A stretch of 64,000 nt of DNA from Adiantum capillus-veneris. Lineage: Eukaryota; Streptophyta; Polypodiopsida; Polypodiales; Pteridaceae. The notes under the pieces were generated by a model. That model did not search any database and was not told where the DNA came from. It was given only the letters and a program-made list of their open reading frames with translations. How positions within the stretch are numbered: position 1 is the first letter of the stretch; each line of letters begins with the position of its first letter. The translations under genes and the position numbers were made by a program. Below, in pieces: positions 10,914-21,992 of the stretch. The stretch spans positions 79,877,278 through 79,941,277 of the forward strand of contig CM043967.1 in NCBI GenBank assembly GCA_014529385.2, written 5' to 3'.

Positions 10914-12621
10914 TTTTAGAGAATATGACAACAGTTGAGGACCGGATATTTGTGGATCCGGTCCCCCCTCCAAAATTCATTTGTATTATAGATTCTCTCA
11001 TTAAGAGAGACTTGGTACAATACAATCTTTGTGTTCCTTGAAACCTCTTTGGCAGTATGGAGATGGAAGCTTCATACACCAAGCTTTTGCATAATATCAA
11101 CAATCAATCTTAGCTTGAAAATAGTCAAGAACTTTTGAACATCATTAGTCTTTGTGTTCCCTAAATCATTTGAGTGCATGAAGATGTATAATTTTATGCA
11201 TCAACTTGTGCATAAAGAAACAATTAATCTACCTTGCAATACAATTAATCTACTTGCATTAAGCAACTAATCTACTTGCAATAAACCATTAGCCTTCTTG
11301 CAATAAGCATAACATGCACTTTGTGGAAAGCATTAACTATCCCAAGCCTCAGTCCCAAGACCTCAAACACCTTCGAAGGTGGAGAGAGCTAGCAGGGAAT
11401 GAGGGTAGGGAAGAGGAAGAAGAATTATTCCATAGGAGAAAGAAATAATTCCTCACTTATCATCACTCTTCTTGCTTCGCATACATAATAGCATAGTAAT
11501 GAAGATGGAGAAGATGGAAAGCTTAAGCATTGAAGCATAGCTCTTGGTTGGATTTTCATTCCATAGCCAAGAGTGTTGGTGTAGGCTCTCAACTTCTCAA
11601 GGAGCTTGGAGGAGGAGATGGAGCTCTTACACCTTGCCTAGCACACAATGAGAATTTTTGTGAGTGTGTGTGGATGAGTATACCCCCTAAGCAACCCCCT
11701 AGCTTGCTTGGGTAGACCCCCTCTTGTAGCTCATGCTTGAAGCTCATTGGACCCCTCCAGGCCTAGCCAATCATAAGCAGGAGGCATTACAAGCAGCAAG
11801 GGTAGCCTTGAGACAAGTGTCCCCCTTTCCCCTTTGAGAGAGAGGACTTGATAAATGAAAAATCAATTAATTAAATCCCCTAAATTATCATTGGACCCCT
11901 TGGGTGGCCAACCAATAGGCTTTAGGCACACCATGAGGGCAACATGAGGAGGAACTTGACAAGTGTCCCTTTTGCTTTCTTTGTACCATGCATGCCTTGT
12001 GTGAGTGTGTGGGTGTTCTCTCTCATCCCCCCTCATGTAGGGCTCGCCCCCTCCTTGTACGGATTGAATATATGACTTTTTGACACCTCAACCCCTCATG
12101 CATAGGCCCAGTTCCCACCACAAGCTTGGCCCTTAAGCACTTTAAGCTTGGGCTGGGTTCTCACCTCAAATGCAACCCTAACATCTCAAGCATGTCAAGC
12201 ACCTCAAGCACCTCAATCATCTCAATCATTAATCACCTCAAGAATCTCCAGCACCTCAATCATCAAGCACCTCAAGCACCTTAGTCATCAAGCATGACAA
12301 GCAGGACAAGCACCTCGAGCTGGGTCGGGTTCCCGCGCCTCAAGCTCACAGCCCTAGCTTACCTAAGGTCAAAGGACTTTTACACACATTATTGGAGGTC
12401 TTCAATGAAGTTAACCCTAAGGTCTTATGCTCCATTGGTTAGCCTTGCTCTTTGATAGACCATCTCTCATTTGGGCCCCTTTACCAATGGCCCCGTGTTG
12501 AGATAGATCTAAAAGCACATGTCTATATCTTAACCCTTGTTCCCGTTTATTCTCCCACATTAAGTGATCAGTTTAATATGATAAAATCATTTGGGTTGGT
12601 TAGATATTAGTTTTTATGACA
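10690..12621 (-). mobile_element. Solo LTR of the Gypsy-1/Gypsy-3 family (1932 bp)
   Basis: On the plus strand it starts TGTAATGG and ends TTTTTATGACA, so on the minus strand it is a TG...CA LTR. It aligns with the Gypsy-3 LTR (55871-57424): shared hairpin at 10939-10964, shared closing words ATCATTTGGGTTGGTTAGATA. AGCAA lies on both sides (10685-10689 and 12622-12626), and Copia-A continues beyond each. No internal element sequence remains, which points to LTR-LTR recombination after insertion. A compound microsatellite at 10833-10910 and extra CTCAAGCAC-type repeats near 12180-12320 explain part of its greater length. Confidence 0.95.
10833..10910. repeat. Compound microsatellite (TG)14(AG)25 inside the solo LTR
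   Basis: Runs of TG to 10860 then AG to 10910. The matching place in the Gypsy-3 LTRs (near 56023 and 63130) has only GCAAGAAAGAGAA or GCAAGAGAGAGAA, so the array grew within this copy. Confidence 0.95.
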
Positions 12622-12626
12622 AGCAA
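12622..12626. repeat. Target-site duplication AGCAA, right of the solo LTR
   Basis: Matches AGCAA at 10685-10689, proving one insertion event at this site. Confidence 0.93.
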
Positions 12627-13789
12627 GGTTCAAGGAAGTGGTACCAGAAGTTCAACAAATTCATGCAGTCTCAGGGTTACATAAAGAGTCAAGAGGATCA
12701 CTGCTTATACACAAGAAAGTTAAATGATGGTTTTTTAGTCATCTTGATATTTTTATGTAGATGATATGGTCGTCGCAGGGAAATCATTTGATGAGATCAA
12801 TCAATTGAAGAAGATGCTAAGCACTCAATTTTCCATGAAAGACTTGGGAGATGCCAATCACTTTCTTTGGTATGTGCATCAAGAGAGATAGGCAACATGG
12901 TATTCTTGAATTGTCTCAAGAAAAATACATCCACAAGGTCTTGCAATGTTTTAGTATGCAAGGGGGGAAGTCATTGAGTACCACAATGCAAGCATACTTA
13001 AAACTTAGCAAGGAAGATTCTCCCAAGACAGATGCTGAGAAAGAGGAAATGGCAAAAGTTTCATATTTTTCTACAGTTGACAGCTTGATGTATGCTATGG
13101 TAGCCACAAGACCAGACATTGCACATGCAGTGGAGTGGTTAATAGGTACATGCCAAACCTTTGCAAGAAGCATTGGGAAGCAGTGAAGAAAATCCTCAGA
13201 TACCTGAAGGGTACAACTAGCAAGTGTTTACGCTTTGGAAACAGCAATGCATCTGTTGTGGGTTACACGGATGCGGATTACGCGGGTTGTGTGGATAATA
13301 GAAGATCCACATCTCGCTATGTGTTCACGTTTGCTGGAGCAGTTAAATCTTGGAGATTGTGTCTCCAAGACTACACGTCTTCATCGACCACTGAGCTAGA
13401 GTATGTTGTTGCATCTGACGCCAGCAATGAAGCCCTATGGTTAGCTCATCCAGTGGGAGATTTGGGCATTCACGAGGTTCCAATACTGCATTGTGATAGT
13501 CAAAGTGCCATTACTTTGGTAAAAAATCTGTTGTTTCACTCAAAGTCAAAACACATAGAGTTCTAATACTATGTCATGCGAGATGTATTGGCTAGCAATC
13601 ACATTGAGCTTGTAAAGGTTCACACTGACAACTACCCGCAGATACTCTCACAAAGAACCTAGCCTCGGAGTGGTTTACACTGCATAGAGCTTATGGGTGT
13701 AGTATGAAGCATGACGATGCTTCATTAACTTTGTATAGACTAACTATATTGATGCCACTATTGGCCAGCCTGACCTTCAAGTGGGAGGT
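12627..13789 (+). pseudogene. Copia-A pol, 3' part (RT end and RNase H), broken
   Basis: Resumes with RKWYQKFNKFMQSQGY, then a damaged catalytic YVDDMVVAGKS-like block near 12755-12790, then SMKDLGDANHF. A frameshift near 12850 leads into the frame 12851-13186 (QEKYIHKVLQCFSM, ATRPDIAHAV) and another near 13135 into 13135-13566, the RNase H with TDADYAGCVDNRRSTS, SSSTTELEYVVASDAS and HCDSQSAITLVKN. It ends near 13655 in KVHTDN-type text. A polypurine tract TTCAAGTGGGAGGT at 13776-13789 abuts the LTR. Multiple frameshifts and stops make it a relic. Confidence 0.92.
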
Positions 13790-13980
13790 TGTTGGGGTCT
13801 AGGCCAGGTGGCCATAACTATATTTTCTCTCTAATGAATATAGGGAGAGAAAGTGAGAGTTGACTTGAACTCTCACTTCTTGCTCCACTAACCCAAGTCT
13901 TTATGTTTGCTTCATCCCCTCCCCACTTCTCTCCTTCCCTCTCTTGCCCTCACCTCATGGATCCATAGCGTTCCCCACAC
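13790..13980 (+). repeat. 3' LTR of Copia-A (right edge approximate)
   Basis: Starts TGTTGGGGTCTAGG directly after the polypurine tract. The end is set near CCCCACACA at about 13980 because TGTTGGGG and CCCCACACA form near-inverted ends and a different gag begins there. The length, about 191 bp, is like the 192-bp LTRs of Copia-C. The 5' LTR lies left of the window, so the edge cannot be confirmed. Confidence 0.65.
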
Positions 13981-14750
13981 ATGTGGCAGACAAAATTGAG
14001 GGGGCACATAGTGGAAAAGAGATTGTGGTCTACTATCAAGCTAACCTCAATGAATGAACCATCCACAAATGAAGGCATCAAAACTAAGTCAATAAGTGAA
14101 AAATCTCAGGCCAAGGATAAGCAAGCTCTAGGAATAATCACCTCTCTTCATGAAAAATTTGTGCATTCCATAGATGAGTGCACCACAATAGTCCAAGCAT
14201 GAAAAATTTTAGTTTGGTACCAAGGCCACACAAATGGCAAGATTAACCTCAAGAAAACTTGTACAGATTGACTAAGCTTCAAGGGGGGACTTACTCGTCT
14301 AGTCAATATACTAAAAAGTATCATCACTCAACTCACATAAATCAATGTGAGGTACCTGAGGATGACAAGGTTGATGTTTTCTTGAGTGATTTTCCTTCAT
14401 CTTTTGATCACATGGATAGTGTTGGAGGAGAAGAAACCTGCACCATATTGTCAACATGTTGTCATTTCATTACAAGAGGAAGAGAGATAGCATATGAAGA
14501 AGTCAAGTTCAAATGGAGGAGGTTCTTTGGTCACATCTTCATCTAGTTCATCAAAAGTGGCAAGATTGAACACCTTTCCAAGGATTCCTAAAAAAGTAAA
14601 ATGTGTATTTTATTGCAACAAAGATATTCATCCACTAATGATATTGCCTGTCTTCCAAGAAGAGGAACAAGACAAAGAGGACCATAGAATCAATTTCCAT
14701 GTTTACACTATGCAGAGTGAATACAATGATTGTGACATAATATAGAGCAT
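13981..14750 (+). pseudogene. Copia-B gag remnant
   Basis: Diverged copia gag (UBN2 type): KLRGHIVEKRLW, then SQAKDKQALGIITS, IDECTTIVQA, a frame change near 14260, VPEDDKVDVFLSDFPSSFDH (about 14350-14410) and a zinc-knuckle remnant KVKCVFYCNKDIHP (about 14600-14640). It starts mid-gene exactly where the Copia-A LTR ends, so Copia-A probably inserted into this gag, the 5' half lying outside the window. The protease-to-RNase H region is missing: after gag come only repeats and a 3' LTR. Confidence 0.75.
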
Positions 14751-14855
14751 ATGGGTGATCTTCGACCTCCATAGAATCAATTTCCATGTTTACACTATGC
14801 ATAGTGAATACAATGATCGTGACATAATATAGAGCATATGGGTGATCTTCGACCT
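14682..14855. repeat. Tandem duplication, two 87-bp units
   Basis: CCATAGAATCAATTTCCATG starts at 14682 and again at 14769; the units differ at only a few bases, so the duplication is recent relative to the decayed host element. Confidence 0.93.
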
Positions 14856-14882
14856 CATCATTAGTCTTTCTTGGGAAAAAGT

Positions 14883-15078
14883 AGGATAGCTTAGTCTCAT
14901 ATGATTATTTTTTTCAAGGGGAGAGACTTTAGTATAAGTCATACCATAGTCCATTGAGACATTTTGTAGCCTATGTGCCTAGGATAGCTTGGTCCTAGGT
15001 GACTATTTGTTTGAGGGGAGACAATTTAGTCTATGAGATACCACAGTCCATTGAAAGAATTCGTAGCCTATGTGGCAT
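14883..15078. repeat. Older tandem duplication, two ~98-bp units
   Basis: AGGATAGCTTAGTC at 14883 and AGGATAGCTTGGTC at 14981 begin two diverged units sharing ACCA(T/C)AGTCCATTGA and GTAGCCTATGTG. Each unit includes a purine block (CAAGGGGAGAGAC and TGAGGGGAGACAA), so polypurine-tract-like sequence is present three times counting the tract at 15145. Confidence 0.85.
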
Positions 15079-15158
15079 AGTTTTTGTAACTTTGATAGCA
15101 TGTGTGGCATTGTGTTCTCTATGTAACTGTTCATTAGTCCAAATTCCAAGGGGAGGTT

Positions 15159-15530
15159 TGTTGGGCATGGTCTTTGTCATATGCACCAATTCATAGTTAG
15201 TCGCAGACTACGTGGCACCTAGTCATATGGCTTTTATATGTTCTTGGTGAGGTGTAGATGGAGTCAATTGAATTCTATAAGTGACCAAAGGACCCTTTCA
15301 GCTTTGTGGGTGAAGCCCCTTTTGTAGTGGCTAATTTGGAAGCCTCTTGATACCCCCACATATTTGTACTACCTTCTAATACTATGCTTTTTGATGCTCT
15401 TGCCACATCTACTTAAAGAGCCATCTCTTGCACAAATTAGATTTCATATTCAATAATGCAAGTCTAGTATTTTCTATTTATATTATCTTACTCATGAATT
15501 CTTGTCTAATTAACCCTTTCTAACCCAACA
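15159..15530 (+). repeat. 3' LTR of Copia-B (372 bp) with its polypurine tract
   Basis: Starts TGTTGGGCATGG and ends TAACCCAACA, a perfect TGTTGGG/CCCAACA inverted end pair. The purine tract TCCAAGGGGAGGTT (15145-15158) abuts it, so it is a 3' LTR rather than a solo LTR. Confidence 0.8.
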
Positions 15531-16358
15531 AGCAATAATCTTATAGTAATAGGTAGATCAAAATCAAGGGGAAAGTTTGTTGAGAGACAAAATTTGTGTA
15601 GCAAGTCGAGTGGATGCAAAGATGTTAAATGCTGTCATTGCATATCAAGAAATATTTCTACAAATGAAAATAGGATAAAAAAGGACAAAAAGTGAGATCA
15701 TGAGAAGAAATAATATGTTAATGTTGCAAGTCATATTTAGTATCTAGGTGATCATTGAGATGTTTTATTTTCAACATGCTTTAATGATGCATTTCTAGTT
15801 GACACTATGGACATAGTGATCGGGTCATGGATGCGATCTTGTTTCCATGTTACACCACATATGTTATGAGATTGGGCACCCTCCTATTGTATGTGGGTAG
15901 TATTACAATTGGGATAGTTGGCGTGTAATGGTTATTTAGGATGTTGTCTTTTATTTTTACTAATAGTGAGTTGATAATGTGTAGATTGGAACTGTGGGAA
16001 CTGCGGAAAAGGAGCTAAATAATATCTCTCTACCATTTAGATTTTCATAGTGCTATAATTATTTTTACCCAAAAGCCAATATGGTTTCATTTATCCATTT
16101 AATGAGAACTCACCCTATTAAGGGTCATGCAATGATTGATAGCCACCACTCATAGACTAAAATGTAAAAACTTGGCACCTAAAATAGGTTAATAATAAAA
16201 ATTAAATACTCAATCCCACGAGGGGATGTTGTGGAGTTTGAGGACTACAATTTTTTGGCATTCTTGTGCAAGATTTTCCTCTCTCAACTCTTATGCTAAG
16301 ATGTGTGTGCAAAAATTGTGTCTACATATTTCTCTTACATGCTATCACTATCAAGAAT

Positions 16359-16380
<22 letters not shown>
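15531..16380. other. Intergenic stretch, no gene seen
   Basis: AT-rich sequence with no sustained reading frame. AAATCAAGGGGAAAGTTTG at about 15569 resembles a further polypurine tract next to TTGTTGAGAG, possibly the edge of another lost LTR. A (TG)n run at about 16362-16389 marks the left border of PLE repeat copy A. Confidence 0.6.
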
Positions 16381-16391
<11 letters not shown>

Positions 16392-16632
16392 TAGTTCTAA
16401 ATCTATATATATATATGCGCAAACAAACACTAACTATTCACAGACCAACAATTCTAGAAAAGTACAGTGGTTTTGTACAATAATCTATTTGTAATTGAAA
16501 ATAAATTTTGTACAAGGTAATGAAGATAACAGAATATAGCTCAAGAATCCTTAAACCCAAAGTCTGGGAAATTTTGCATCACAATAAGAGATCCACCATT
16601 TGTTAAGAACTGGATGTTTTAATCAAGGAAGG
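16381..16632 (-). repeat. PLE direct terminal repeat, copy A, outer segment
   Basis: From TGTGTGTAGTAGTTCTAAATC to AATCAAGGAAGG this segment matches 35992-36245 closely, including CACAGACCAACAATTCTAG and GAGATCCACCATTTGTTAAG. It is interrupted by Copia-C and resumes at 22185. Strand is given as that of the PLE coding region. Confidence 0.9.
16628..16632. repeat. Target-site duplication GAAGG, left of Copia-C
   Basis: Repeats at 22185-22189. The undisturbed paralogous site at about 36238-36246 reads AAGGAAGGTAGCC with one GAAGG, an in-window empty site. Confidence 0.96.
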
Positions 16633-16824
16633 TGAAGGAGTACGAGCGGAAGTGCAACGCGAGAGAGAGTGCGAGAAGAAGAGCACGACAATATGGTGAA
16701 CTCGCTCTACTGTAATGTGTAGACCATAGTGAGTTCTTATTAGGTTTTTACAAAAGAATATGTGTACATACCTGGCGGCCCGCCCACTTACCTGGGCGAC
16801 CACATTGGGCTTTATACCCCAACA
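16633..16824 (-). repeat. 3' LTR of Copia-C (192 bp) and adjacent polypurine tract
   Basis: On the minus strand it starts TGTTGGGGTATAAAGCC and ends CTCCTTCA. The tract AAGTGGGAGGT (minus strand) occupies 16825-16835 immediately upstream in element sense. Confidence 0.96.
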
Positions 16825-16913
16825 ACCTCCCACTTAAAGTCCAATGTGGTACTTTAAGTGTGAGAGAAGCTACTATACAAGCTAATATACAAGAGATGTA
16901 GAGAAGTGATGTA

Positions 16914-19900
16914 CTACCCTACACCTAACTGCTTGCGAAAATGTGCAAAGCTCTCTGAGGGAAGTCCTTTTGTAAGTAGATCAGTAGGATTTTCTGTGGT
17001 GTGAACTTTGACAAGCTGAAGTTTCTTATCCTGGAGCATTTCCCTGATGAAATGATACTTCACATCCACATGCTTTTTCTTTGAGTGATCAACTGGATTG
17101 CGAGCCAATTGTATAGCACTTTGACTATCACAATATAACACAGGCATCTCTTCTTTGATTCCCAAATCTGTTACTAGTCGATTAAGCCAAATTGATTCTT
17201 TGCATGCCTCTGATGCTGCAACATATTCAGCCTCTGTAGTAGACTGAGTAACACAATCTTGTAATCTAGAACGCCATGATACTGCTCCACCAGCCAATGT
17301 AAAGACATACCCTGACGTAGACCTTCGGTTGTCTAAGTCACCTGCATAATCTGAGTCTGTAAAACCCTTTACACTTAGCTCCTGACTCCCATAGCATATA
17401 CACATACTCTTTGTAGCTTTCAGGTATCTCAATATTCCTTTCACTGCCTCCCAATGTTTCTTGCCTGGGTTTGACATGTATCGACTTACTACTCCCACTG
17501 CAAATGCAATTTCTGGGCGAGTAGCAATCATTGCATACATCAAACTAACCACTGCAGATGCATATGGAATCTTATCCATTTCAGCCTGTTCTTCCTCAAA
17601 CACAGGACAATCTTGTTTGCTAAGTTTCACATATGGTGGCAATGGAACACTCAGTGCCTTTCCCTTCTCCATATTGAAACGTTGCAAAACCTTGTCAATA
17701 TACTCTGTTTGAGATAACCAAATCAACTTCTTTGATCTGTCTCTCTCAATGCGCATACCAAGTATATGACTTGCCTCACCCATGTCTTTCATGTCAAACG
17801 ATTTTTCCATCTTTGACTTCAAAGCTGAAATTTCTTCCAAGTGCTTTCCAGCAATCAACATGTCATCCACATACAAAATAAGGATCAGCCAAGTGCCATC
17901 CTTAGCCTTCTTTGTATATAGACAGTGATCGAACTCACTACGTTTGTAGCCTTGAGAAAGCATAAACTTGTGGAATTTATGGTACCATGCCCTCGGTGAT
18001 TGTTTTAAGCCATAAAGACTCTTTAACAACTGGCATACCCAATCTTCCTTGCCTTTCTCAACAAACCCTTCTGGCTGCTGCATGTAAATTTCCACATCTA
18101 AATCACCATGCAAGAACGCTGTCTTGACATCCATTTGGTGCAACACCAAATCTAATATGGCAACCAATGCAAGAAAGCATCTCAATGTAGTCATCTTGAC
18201 CACCGGAGAGAAGACTTCATCAAAGTCAATGCCTTGTTCTTGCTTAAAGCCCTTGGCAACAAGCCTTGCTTTGTACTTTGGTTGACTATCATGAGCGGTG
18301 ATCTTATACCTGTAAACCCATTTACAAGGTAGAGCCTTTTGCCCTGTGGTAATTTAACTAGCTTCCATGTCTGGTTTTTATGCAGAGTTGTCATCTCTGA
18401 CTGCATGGCCAATTGCCAATTCCCGGAGTCCTTCATTTGCACTGCTTCCTTGTAACATGAAGGCTCATTGCAATCAGTCAACATGACATAGTTCATAGAT
18501 GGAACAAACCTATCAAGAGGTCGCGTGACACGTCCAGATCTATGAACAATAGGTGGCTCAGGCTTTGCCACAACCTGTGGTTCCACTCTATCCTGTCCTT
18601 GCTCCTCTTGAGCCCTGACATTTTGTCTTGCACGTGCAGGTCCATCTTCTTGGAAGACAACTCTTCTAATCTCCTCAACCCTCTCTGGTTTAGAATGATA
18701 TTTGGATTCATTAAAGTGAACATCATTGCTGCGGACAACCTTTCTGGATTCGAGATCCCAAAGTCTGTACCCCATCTCACCTGAATTACCATAGCCTAGA
18801 AAGATGCACTTTCTACTCTTTGGCTCAAGTTTTTTCCTAAATTCCTTTGGAACGTGAGTATATGCCTCACAGACAAAGACTCTGAGATGCTTGTATGAGG
18901 GCATTTTGCCTGACCATACCATCTCTGGCACTGAATCCTTCTACAAAACCTTGCTAGGAGATCTATTTACAAGATGAACAGCTGTTGATACAGCTTCAGC
19001 CCAAAACCCATTTGGTAGCTGTGCATTAGACAACATACTTCTGACCTTCTCTTGTATGGTCCTATTCATCCTCTCAGCAACACCATTTTGAGGAGGATTT
19101 TAAGGAGCAGTAAGTTCACGTTTTATACCTTTTGACTCACAAAAGTCCTGAAAGGCCTTTGAAACATACTCTCCACCATTGTCAGTGCGTAAGCATTTAA
19201 GCTTCTTGCCACTCTGATTCTCCACAAGTGTCACAAACGTTTTGACAACACTAAACGCTTCATCCTTGTGCTTGAGAAAGTAAATCCATACTTTCCTCGA
19301 GTAATCATCTATAAATGTCATAAAGTAAGAAGCCCCCCCTAGAGATAGGTTAGGCATAGGTCCACACAAATCACTACGAACAAGTGCCAACTGTGTATCT
19401 CTTCTACTGCTTCTATGCCTATGTGGCTGCTGTGTTTGCTTACCATACAGACAATGTTCACAGAATTCAAAATCATTAAATGAAAAGCCAGGCAAATAAC
19501 CAAAACGAGACAAGATTTCCATTCCCTTCTTGGACATATGTCCTAACCGGCTATGCCACAAAGAAACGTTCGGCTGCTCGGTTACATTGATTACATTTTT
19601 AGAGACATTTGATACATAAATCATGTAAAGTCCTCCAGACTTTACTCCATGTGCTACTGTCATAGAACCCTTGGATATCTTCCACATGTTCTATCCAAAA
19701 GTGGTGACATAGCCAGAATCATCAAGTAAACCTGTGCTGATCAAGCTCTTTGTAATTGCTGGAACATGTCTCACATTCTTCAGCGTGAAAGAAGAGCCAT
19801 TCTGAAACTTCAATTGAACATCTCCAACACCTAAGATCTCACATGTCTGCCCATTGCCTAGCCGAACATGATCTTTATTGGTCACATAAGAGGTAAACCA

Positions 19901-20149
19901 CTCCTTGTTTGGAGACACATGAAGTGATGCCCCTGAGTGTATAATCCAGTCACTCAGTGCATTTCCATCAGATGATGTAAGAAGAGCTGAGTCCATTGTA
20001 TTCTTCAAGAAGTAGATGTCTCCTGACACTAGACTGTCATCCTCTGCAACAGTGTTTGTCACATTTATTTCTTGAATCTTCACTGAGGACTTGTTCTTCT
20101 CACCATGGTCTTCAGCTTTCTCTTTGCCTTTTTCTGCTTTCCATTCTCT
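16914..20149 (-). pseudogene. Copia-C pol: protease, integrase, RT, RNase H
   Basis: Reads from about 20149 down. Protease motif is DWIIHSGASLHVSP: the catalytic Asp of D-S-G is His (codon at 19937-19939), which would kill proteolysis. GAG-pre-integrase WHSRLGHMSKKGMEIL and CEHCLYGKQ (about 19430-19570). Integrase core VRSDLCGPM, LRTDNGGEYVSKAF and a stop just before NPPQNGVAERMNR (about 19110). Then KCIFLGYGNSGEMGYRLW (about 18770-18820). A frameshift near 18330 precedes RT, with VKTAFLHGDLDVEIYMQQPE, YGLKQSPRAWY and catalytic YVDDMLIAG (about 17845-17870). RNase H shows DSDYAGDLDNRRSTSGYVF, QSTTEAEYVAASEA and YCDSQSAIQLARN. In-frame stops at about 19688, 19098 and 18940. The 429-codon RT/RNase H block to 16914 is open. 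Confidence 0.95.
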
Positions 20150-20893
20150 GCAGTCTCTTTTCATGTGACCCTTCTTGCCACAATGGTAGCATTCTATGTC
20201 ACTCTTGCCTTTAGCACTGCGGGACTTGCTACGAGACTGATTCCTCTTTCCACCTTTGTACTTTTATTTGGTCCTTCCCCTGACAACTAAGGCTGTTCCT
20301 TTGCCTTTGTCCATTGTCTTTCTATTGGTTTCTTCAATAAGCAGACTTCCTTCTACACCTGCTATGTTCAAACCATCTAGAGGTGCAGAATTACTCAAAG
20401 CTGTGCGAAAAGTGTCGCAACTTTCCGGCAATGTGATCAACAGGAACATAGCTCTAACAGGTTCATCAAACTTGACACCTTGAGCTGGCAACTGACTATA
20501 GATTGTGTTAAATTCATTCAGATGATTGGACATAGGTGTCCCTTCTTTCATCTTCAAGTCAACAAGCTTCTTAAGCCAGTATACCTGTGAAGCTGCACTC
20601 TGCTTCTCATAAAGATCACTCAGCTTTAACCATGCTTGATAAGCCGACATCTCGTCTGCTACATTGAAGTAAACGCTTTCTGCCAAAGTCAGCATAATGG
20701 TAGAAAGTGCCAATTCATCCATTTCGCTCCATTCATTTTCGTCCATATCTTCTGGTTTTATCTCCTTGAGCTTTATTGGTTTTATCTGCTTCTTTTGTAC
20801 CAACACATGCCAAATCTGCTTCTTCCACAATGGGAAATTGGTTCCATCCAGCTTCTTGATATTGTAAAGAGCAGTGTCATGTGATCCAACCAT
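20150..20893 (-). pseudogene. Copia-C gag with CCHC knuckle
   Basis: Capsid protein of the UBN2/DUF4219 type. ATG at 20893 (MVGSHDTALYNI), then KLDGTNFPLWKKQIW, SDLYEKQSAASQVYWLKKL and MKEGTPMSNHLNEFN, typical copia gag order. One stop near 20264 splits it from the RNA-binding knuckle CYHCGKKGHMKRDC (about 20155-20200), which lies in the same frame. The reading frame then runs on into protease without a shift, so gag-pol was a single frame. Confidence 0.93.
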
Positions 20894-21978
20894 AGCTACG
20901 CTTCATAGTAGTTTACTTTTCTGGGAAAAATTCGGCAAAGTTTCCCCTGTAAACTGACCTCTAAACTAATATCAACCTATCAAATGAACCAAGAAAGCTT
21001 CAGATTCTGCATAAATTTCGGCAGAGTCTCCTTTGTAAAATGGCACTAGTGTACTGAAAAAACAGACCAAAAAACAGCTCAAAAAACACTGTCTCTCTGA
21101 CACTGTAAGCTGCGGGTAAACCTGTCCTGCACCTGTACTGTCTCTCACTGTCCTATCATTGTCCTGTAAGCATAGACTGTGACAATGCCTCAACGGCAGT
21201 AAAGCAAAGATGCAATCCCAACTGTCTAACTCACAGTCAATACATCCTAGCTGCCTATCTAAGGGTGCTCGAGGGATCGCTCCAATACCTGTATCACCGA
21301 AAGGATATCAACATTCGATAATCCCCCAGCTCAATAAAACCTCACTCAACCCTCAACAAAGACTGCAATAAATCTTACAGTACATAGACTTCCCACAAAG
21401 TCATACATCCACAAATTTCCCACTGTATGCTGTAACCGCTGTGGCGGTTGTTTGCTGCGTGACTCACAGCCAGCAAACCCTCAACAGACATACATCATCT
21501 CTGACAATACATCCCATGTGGAAGTACCTGCAATGTCAGGAAGAAATCTGGAATATCAAGCAGCAAACACAAGCTACCTAATGAACTAGTGGATGTCGCC
21601 TACAGTTTGTGTGTAGATGCGCCCGTGTCGTATGTGGCACGCCTCCAAGAACTGTGAGCCGTCCTTCGATGTGTAGACAACCACAAATCAGCACTCTGGG
21701 AGTGTCGATATCCTCAACACCTGCAATCGTAGGTCGAAAACCCCAAATTTGCAGAGTCGGATCTGGACCCGTCAAGACCACGTAGTCGAAAATGGCCTGC
21801 GCAGACCTTTGTCGAAGCCGAACGGCGGCCGAGATGACCTCACAATGAAATTCTGACAACACCATGCCCTTCGGGCTCTCCCACGAGATTAGGGGCCGTG
21901 TCTTCGCCTGTTGAATTTCACTCCAATCTGAGATGGTGACTCTAGCCTACTGCAGTGCTGCCCCGAGCCTCGATCTGA
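20894..21978 (-). other. Long untranslated leader of Copia-C
   Basis: About 1.1 kb between primer site and gag ATG with no convincing reading frame. CACAG-rich and CTGTC-rich patches (about 21100-21190) recur but form no clear structure that I can verify. Confidence 0.7.
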
Positions 21979-21990
21979 GCTCTGATACCA
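21979..21990 (-). other. Primer binding site, tRNA-Met type (Copia-C)
   Basis: Plus strand GCTCTGATACCA is the complement of TGGTATCAGAGC, two bases inside the right LTR. Confidence 0.95.
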
Positions 21991-21992
21991 GT

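Noticed and set aside
13135-13566. A host RNase H-like gene.
   Set aside because: It is the copia RNase H (TDADYAG, DSQSAI) in frame-broken continuity with Copia-A RT and next to its polypurine tract and LTR.
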